Below, piece by piece: positions 5,547-8,938 of a DNA stretch of 8,938 nucleotides; the stretch's first letter is position 1; every line of letters begins with the position of its first letter. The translations under genes and the position numbers were made by a program. The stretch comes from an uncultured Porphyromonadaceae bacterium (lineage in GTDB: Bacteria > Bacteroidota > Bacteroidia > Bacteroidales > Muribaculaceae), in assembly GCA_905193995.1 (NCBI GenBank), contig CAJJQT010000057.1:1-8938 (forward strand), in the 5' to 3' direction. The notes under the pieces are model-generated. The model was not told the DNA's origin. It saw only the letters and a program-made list of their open reading frames with translations, and ran no database searches.

Positions 5547-6672
5547 TGTTCAGATCATTGATGATGAGTGAGGCGGCGCGAGCCGATGCCCCCGCAGGGC
5601 CGAGGATGGCGCGCATTTCGCGGTAGCCCTCGATCTGCGCCGCGCGCGCCGGCGAACTGTCGGGCGTGAGTTGCCGCAGCCGCTTGGCCACAGCCTCCGG
5701 AGTGCAAAAGTGGAGCAGCATCTCGGGGATGATCTCGCGGCCGGCAATCAGATTCGGCAGCGACACAAAGCGGACCTTCAGAAGCCGCTTCATCAGGTTG
5801 TAGGCCAGTTTCGACCCATTGGAGCGGTACATCACCACCTGCGGCACACCTGCCAGAGCCGCTTCGAGCGTGGCCGTACCCGACGTGACCAGGGCTGCCT
5901 GTGCGTGGGCCAGCAGCTCGTGGGTGGCGCTTCGCACGACCTTGAACTTGGTCAGGCCGCTGTAGACACTGTCATCGACGGACGGAGCGCCGGCTACCAC
6001 AATGGTATAACCGGGAAACTCACGGGCGACGGCGTCCATCACCGGCAGATTGCACCGGATCTCGCCGCGGCGGCTGCCCGGAAGCAGGGCTATGAACGGG
6101 CGGTTGGCCCGCAGCCCGTGAGCCTTGGCGAATTCCTCGCGCGACGGAGCGGCGGCCAGCGCCCGCTCGATTTCCTCTACCGACGGATTGCCGACATAAG
6201 TGGCATTGGCGTAGCCATGCGAGCTGTAGAAATTTGGTTCGAAAGGCAGGATGCACAGCACGCGGCACACGAGCCGGCGGATGGCCTTCACGCGCCACTG
6301 CTTCCATGCCCATATCTTTGGCGAGATATAGTAATATACGGGGACGGAAGCCTTTGCGGCCGTCGCGGCTACCTTGAGGTTGAAACTCGGATAGTCGATC
6401 AGTATCAGCGCGTCGGGCTTCGATTCCACGACAGCCTGCCGCGCTGCGGCCATGTTTCTGCGGATCTTGCCAAGATTACGCAGTACCTCGCTGAATCCCA
6501 TGTAGGCCATGTCGCGGTAGTGGATCAGCGGCCCGTGCTCCGCGATCTCGGCCATAAGATCGCCGCCAAGGAAGGTGAACCGCGCCTGCGGATCGGTGGC
6601 GACCAGCTCACGCATCAGCTGCGAGGCGTGCAGGTCGCCCGAGGCTTCACCGGCTATGAGAAAGTAATGCAT
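5539..6672 (-). CDS. lpxB: Lipid-A-disaccharide synthase
   Basis: LpxB condenses UDP-2,3-diacylglucosamine with lipid X to form the tetraacyl disaccharide of lipid A, at the cytoplasmic face of the inner membrane. The 377-residue length is typical. Motifs in order are the N-terminal IAGEASGDLHASQLM (6-20), GGDLMAE (36-42), AYMGFSEVLRNL (56-67), LIDYPSFNLK (91-100), YYISPKIWAWKQWRVKAI (114-131), PFEPNFY with YVGNPSVEEI (143-168), the nucleotide-site LLPGSRRGEI (196-205) and SGTATLEAALAGVPQVVMYR (264-283), then SLPNLIAGREIIPE (304-317). This family-19 glycosyltransferase pattern is unambiguous and shows an outer membrane with lipid A. The start ATG shares one base with the tadA stop (TGATG), and the stop overlaps the phosphatase start by 8 nt. 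I see no surE gene beside it, although surE often neighbours lpxB in related genera (from memory). Confidence 0.96.
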   Translation of the reverse strand: MHYFLIAGEASGDLHASQLMRELVATDPQARFTFLGGDLMAEIAEHGPLIHYRDMAYMGFSEVLRNLGKIRRNMAAARQAVVESKPDALILIDYPSFNLKVAATAAKASVPVYYYISPKIWAWKQWRVKAIRRLVCRVLCILPFEPNFYSSHGYANATYVGNPSVEEIERALAAAPSREEFAKAHGLRANRPFIALLPGSRRGEIRCNLPVMDAVAREFPGYTIVVAGAPSVDDSVYSGLTKFKVVRSATHELLAHAQAALVTSGTATLEAALAGVPQVVMYRSNGSKLAYNLMKRLLKVRFVSLPNLIAGREIIPEMLLHFCTPEAVAKRLRQLTPDSSPARAAQIEGYREMRAILGPAGASARAASLIINDLNNE

Positions 6673-7115
6673 CAGCGTCGTTTTTTGAAAAAGTCAATAA
6701 TCAGGGCGGCACATTCGTCGGCCAGGACGCCCCACTCCACCTCGGCCTTAGGGTGAAACGGCGAAGCGACGGTCAGCGAACTGTAGCCGCGGCGCTCGTC
6801 GCGGGCGCCGATGACAATGCGGCGCAGCTGGCTCCAGCCGATGGCACCGGCACACATCAGGCACGGCTCCAGGGTCACGTACAGCGTTGCATCGTCGAGA
6901 TACTTGCCTCCGCGCTCGTTGGCGGCGGCAGTGATGGCCTGCATCTCGGCATGGGCGGTGACGTCGCGCAGCGTCTCCGTGAGGTTGTGGCCGCGGCCCA
7001 CGATACGCCCCCCGGCCACTACGACGGCGCCGACGGGAATCTCGCCGTCGGCCATAGCCCGGCGAGCCTCGCCGATGGCCATTTTCATATAGTATATATC
7101 GTCGGGGGTAACCAT
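6672..7115 (-). CDS. tadA: tRNA-specific adenosine deaminase (A34 to inosine), TadA type
   Basis: TadA converts adenosine 34 of tRNA-Arg(ACG) to inosine so that one tRNA reads three arginine codons. It is a zinc-dependent homodimer. The 147-residue protein carries the deaminase zinc signature: HAEMQAI with ligand His55 and proton-shuttle Glu57, and TLEPCLMCAGAI with zinc ligands Cys85 and Cys88. The N-terminal DGEIPVGAVVV (23-33) and GRGHNLTETLRDVTAHAE (40-57) match bacterial TadA, and the basic end FFKKRR resembles its C-terminal helix. A guanine deaminase or other nucleoside deaminase is a weaker alternative. The ATG at 7115 is 12 nt after the rnz stop; a later in-frame Met (Met10) is less likely because MTPDD-like starts are common here. 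The gene ends by sharing one base with the lpxB start. Confidence 0.9.
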   Translation of the reverse strand: MVTPDDIYYMKMAIGEARRAMADGEIPVGAVVVAGGRIVGRGHNLTETLRDVTAHAEMQAITAAANERGGKYLDDATLYVTLEPCLMCAGAIGWSQLRRIVIGARDERRGYSSLTVASPFHPKAEVEWGVLADECAALIIDFFKKRR

Positions 7116-7127
7116 GCTTTGTTAGTT

Positions 7128-8042
7128 TCAGAGGCGGAGTGTCAGCCCCTCATACGCGGCGATGATCTCGCCGCTGAAAGTCGAGGCTGCCTCGCGGGCG
7201 AACTGTTCGGTATCTTTGTACACTTTCGAATAATGGCCGAGCACCAGCCTTTTGGCTCCGGCGGCCGCAGCTATCATACCAGCTTGGGTGGCTGTGGAAT
7301 GGCCGCGCGCGCAGGCCTTTTCGAGACAGTCGTCGCAGTAGGTCGACTCGTGGTAGAGCGTGTCGACGCCGCTGATCCACTCGGCTATGGCCGGCTTGTA
7401 GCCCGTGTCGCTGCAGTAGGCGTAGCTGCGGGCCGGCGAGGCGTCGGTCGTGAGCATGGCATTCGGAATGACGCGGCCGTCGGGCCTGACGAAGTCGGCG
7501 CCGTTCTTTATGTCATTCATGAGACTGACCGGAACCTGATGATAGCGCACCATATCGCCTATGATATGCCGCTGTCCGGGCTTTTCCCTGAACAGAAAGC
7601 CCACGGCAGGCACCCGGTGATCCAGCGGAAAGGTCTCTACGGTCAGCGACTTGTCGTCGATGATCATCGCGCGACGGGGCTCAATGATGTCATAGACGAG
7701 ATCGTAGGAACGCTCGCGGCAGAAGACTGCAAGAATCCGGTCGAGCACCTCGGCGCCTTCGGCGAAGGTGTGTACCGTGACCGTCCCGCCTATATCGTGC
7801 AGTGCCATGGTCGAAAGCAGACCGGGCAAGCCCAGGAAATGGTCGCCGTGGAGATGCGATATAAAAATATGACTGAGACGGTTGAGTTTCAGCCGCATTT
7901 TCTTGAACTGGAGCTGTGCTCCCTCGCCGCAGTCGATCATCAGTAACTGGCCGCGAAAGTCAATCACCTGACACGACGGCATATGGTACGCCGTCGGGGT
8001 TGCTGAGCCGCAGCCGAGATAGTTTACGTCGAATTCAAGCAT
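7128..8042 (-). CDS. rnz: Ribonuclease Z (tRNA 3' processing endonuclease)
   Basis: RNase Z cuts tRNA precursors after the discriminator base so that CCA can be added. It is a cytosolic zinc-dependent metallo-beta-lactamase. The 304-residue length fits the short bacterial form. Visible signatures are LGCGSATPT (9-17), IDCGEGAQLQ (36-45), the metal motif SHLHGDHFLGLPGLL (62-76, ligands His63, His65, Asp67, His68), PLDHRVPAVGF (139-149, His142), YCSDTGYKP (209-217, Asp212), HESTY (231-235), GHSTATQAG (247-255) and LGHYSKVY (268-275, His270). The ATG at 8042 overlaps the nitroreductase stop in ATGCTTGA (8-nt overlap), implying coupled translation. It fits its neighbours: tadA follows directly, and the nearby tRNA-Cys lacks encoded CCA and so is a predicted substrate. 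Confidence 0.96.
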   Translation of the reverse strand: MLEFDVNYLGCGSATPTAYHMPSCQVIDFRGQLLMIDCGEGAQLQFKKMRLKLNRLSHIFISHLHGDHFLGLPGLLSTMALHDIGGTVTVHTFAEGAEVLDRILAVFCRERSYDLVYDIIEPRRAMIIDDKSLTVETFPLDHRVPAVGFLFREKPGQRHIIGDMVRYHQVPVSLMNDIKNGADFVRPDGRVIPNAMLTTDASPARSYAYCSDTGYKPAIAEWISGVDTLYHESTYCDDCLEKACARGHSTATQAGMIAAAAGAKRLVLGHYSKVYKDTEQFAREAASTFSGEIIAAYEGLTLRL

Positions 8043-8745
8043 AGGGAGTCAGTGTCGCTATGGGTTTGAGCTCGGGATGAGCGTTGCGGTTGGACGTGAT
8101 CCTATAGTCGGGCCGCAGCATCAGGAAGTGGCTGAGTGCGATGCCGCAGTCGAGGAGCATCAGCGAGTCCTTCGGATCGCCGTAGACGTCGATCGTCCCC
8201 GACGGGTTGAATGCCAGGCGCCAAGGCTGCCGGTTACAGGCGCTCGGGGCGAGCCGCAGGGCTTCGAGGGCATCGATCAGAAAAGGCGGCTCAACGCCGG
8301 CTATGATGATATCGGTCATGGGCAGGCGCCGGCGGCCGTGTACGGCGCTGCGCATCACCTTTTCGACGAGGCTGGCGCGCGGCGCTGCATAGCCTGCGGC
8401 TATGACTGCCACAGTGTCGCGGCCGGCGGTGCGGTCGGCCAGACTGCGGTTGAATGTTCCGCTGATCCAGCATGTAGCCAGTCCGCGGCGGGTGAGCTCG
8501 ATGACCAGACGCTCGCCTTCCATGCCGCCCTTGAATAGGTCAGTGCCGGCGACCGCCACGTAGCGCGGCTTGCCGCGGAGGATGCCGTACGAGCCGATGC
8601 GCCCCTCGCCGAGGGCGGCCTGGTCAAGCACCGTGAGAGTGTCGCTGCCGGCGCAGAGTTCGTCAAGCAGCCCTTCAGGTGGCTGCTGCTGCGTGAATGT
8701 GCGCGTGGATGTGCGCTTGCTGATAGCTTCCGGAATAGATAACAT
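8035..8745 (-). CDS. Nitroreductase-family flavoprotein, TM1586-like
   Basis: This 236-residue protein looks like the putative TM nitroreductase group of FMN-dependent oxidoreductases. The natural substrate is unknown. Visible features are the N-terminal SKRTSTRTF (9-17), whose arginines usually contact the FMN phosphate, a central TCWISGTFN (91-99) resembling the G/WIG-type strand of the fold, and a second half with EALRLAPSACNRQPWRL (161-177) that repeats the nitroreductase signature of a helix followed by SxxNxQPW. DCGIALSHFLML (199-210) matches the helix that often packs on the flavin. The ATG at 8745 lies 32 nt after the stop of the SUI1 gene, and the end overlaps rnz by 8 nt, so it is probably part of the same operon. 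Its link to tRNA maturation or lipid A is unclear. Confidence 0.8.
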   Translation of the reverse strand: MLSIPEAISKRTSTRTFTQQQPPEGLLDELCAGSDTLTVLDQAALGEGRIGSYGILRGKPRYVAVAGTDLFKGGMEGERLVIELTRRGLATCWISGTFNRSLADRTAGRDTVAVIAAGYAAPRASLVEKVMRSAVHGRRRLPMTDIIIAGVEPPFLIDALEALRLAPSACNRQPWRLAFNPSGTIDVYGDPKDSLMLLDCGIALSHFLMLRPDYRITSNRNAHPELKPIATLTPYA

Positions 8746-8777
8746 TGGCTGTGTTTATAGATAGGTGAATATGTGCG

Positions 8778-8938
8778 TCAGATAATTCGGTTCTTGAATC
8801 CCATGCCTGTCAGAGCCCGGCTTACGGCCTGAGCGCGGTCGCCCTGAATGAGTATTTCGCCGCCGCGGCAAGATCCGCCTGCTCCCAGTTCCTTTTTCAG
8901 CCGGGAGGCCACGAGGTCGATCTCGTCGTCGGCGATTG
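8778..8938 (-). CDS. SUI1/YciH-like translation initiation factor, C-terminal part, cut by the window edge
   Basis: Only the last 52 residues are inside the window. They read as an eIF1/SUI1 fold: a helix with DEIDLVASRLKKELGAGG, then SCRGGEILIQGD, then a helix RAQAVSRALTGMGF, ending KNRII. The central pattern (K-K-x-x-G-x-G-G, then G-x-I-x-I-Q-G-D) is characteristic of SUI1 and bacterial YciH proteins. These are thought to influence start-codon fidelity on the 30S subunit. The stop TGA is at 8780-8778. It is followed on the minus strand by a 32-nt gap without a recognisable promoter before the nitroreductase gene, so it may be a leading gene of the cluster. The assignment depends on a short fragment but the motif is distinctive. 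Confidence 0.85.
   Translation of the reverse strand, partial: IADDEIDLVASRLKKELGAGGSCRGGEILIQGDRAQAVSRALTGMGFKNRII

Noticed and set aside
5671..6756. A 361-codon open reading frame on the plus strand across lpxB
   Set aside because: It is a mirror of lpxB codon bias, shows no family signature, and spans the well-supported lpxB-tadA junction.
6753..7946. A 397-codon open reading frame on the plus strand across tadA and rnz
   Set aside because: It is antisense to two firmly identified genes, has no recognisable motifs, and long antisense frames are expected from the GC-rich third-position bias here.
1..8938. CRISPR arrays, toxin-antitoxin pairs, phage-defence genes or insertion sequences
   Set aside because: I read both strands and found no periodic spacer-repeat array, transposase motif, terminal inverted repeats or defence-type protein signatures. 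The genes are mostly housekeeping.

Overview
The window looks like ordinary chromosome of a fairly GC-rich member of the Bacteroidales, possibly Muribaculaceae. That placement is an inference. It rests on Bacteroidota-type promoters (TTTG, 19-20 bp, TAnnTTTG), start codons without Shine-Dalgarno sequences, a DUF4491-type membrane protein, Bacteroides-like LpxB motifs, and a secreted nuclease whose C-terminal tail resembles a type IX secretion (Por) sorting domain. All protein genes read leftward (minus strand). The only plus-strand gene is a tRNA-Cys.

Right part (8938 to 4680, minus strand): a tight seven-gene cluster that probably forms one operon. In transcription order it encodes a SUI1/YciH-like translation factor (5' part outside the window), a nitroreductase-like protein, ribonuclease Z (rnz), a TadA-type tRNA adenosine deaminase, lipid-A-disaccharide synthase (lpxB), a low-molecular-weight protein tyrosine phosphatase and a small DUF4491 membrane protein. 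Junctions overlap by 8, 1 and 8 nt or leave gaps of 12 to 32 nt, and I saw no internal promoter. Three members concern translation or tRNA maturation and one makes lipid A. The cluster ends at a strong hairpin shared with the convergent tRNA gene.

Middle (4390 to 4680): a divergent regulatory region with two near-consensus promoters. One drives tRNA-Cys (GCA anticodon, CCA not encoded) to the right. The other drives the large secreted nuclease to the left. A perfect 10-bp inverted repeat is split between the two promoters and is not explained by either.

Left part (1 to 4389, minus strand): a 796-residue secreted endonuclease I-family protein with several C-terminal beta domains, closed by a clear intrinsic terminator. 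It is followed by rlmL (23S rRNA m2G methyltransferase with a basic disordered tail), which has its own -7 box, palindromes and a direct repeat upstream. The start of purD (purine synthesis) lies 39 nt downstream of rlmL and is cut by the window edge.

I found no CRISPR array, insertion sequence, phage gene or convincing new multi-gene system. The observations most worth a second look are the architecture of the secreted nuclease, the inverted repeat between the divergent promoters, the palindromes at the rlmL promoter, two unusual residues in purD, and the gene content of the seven-gene cluster.
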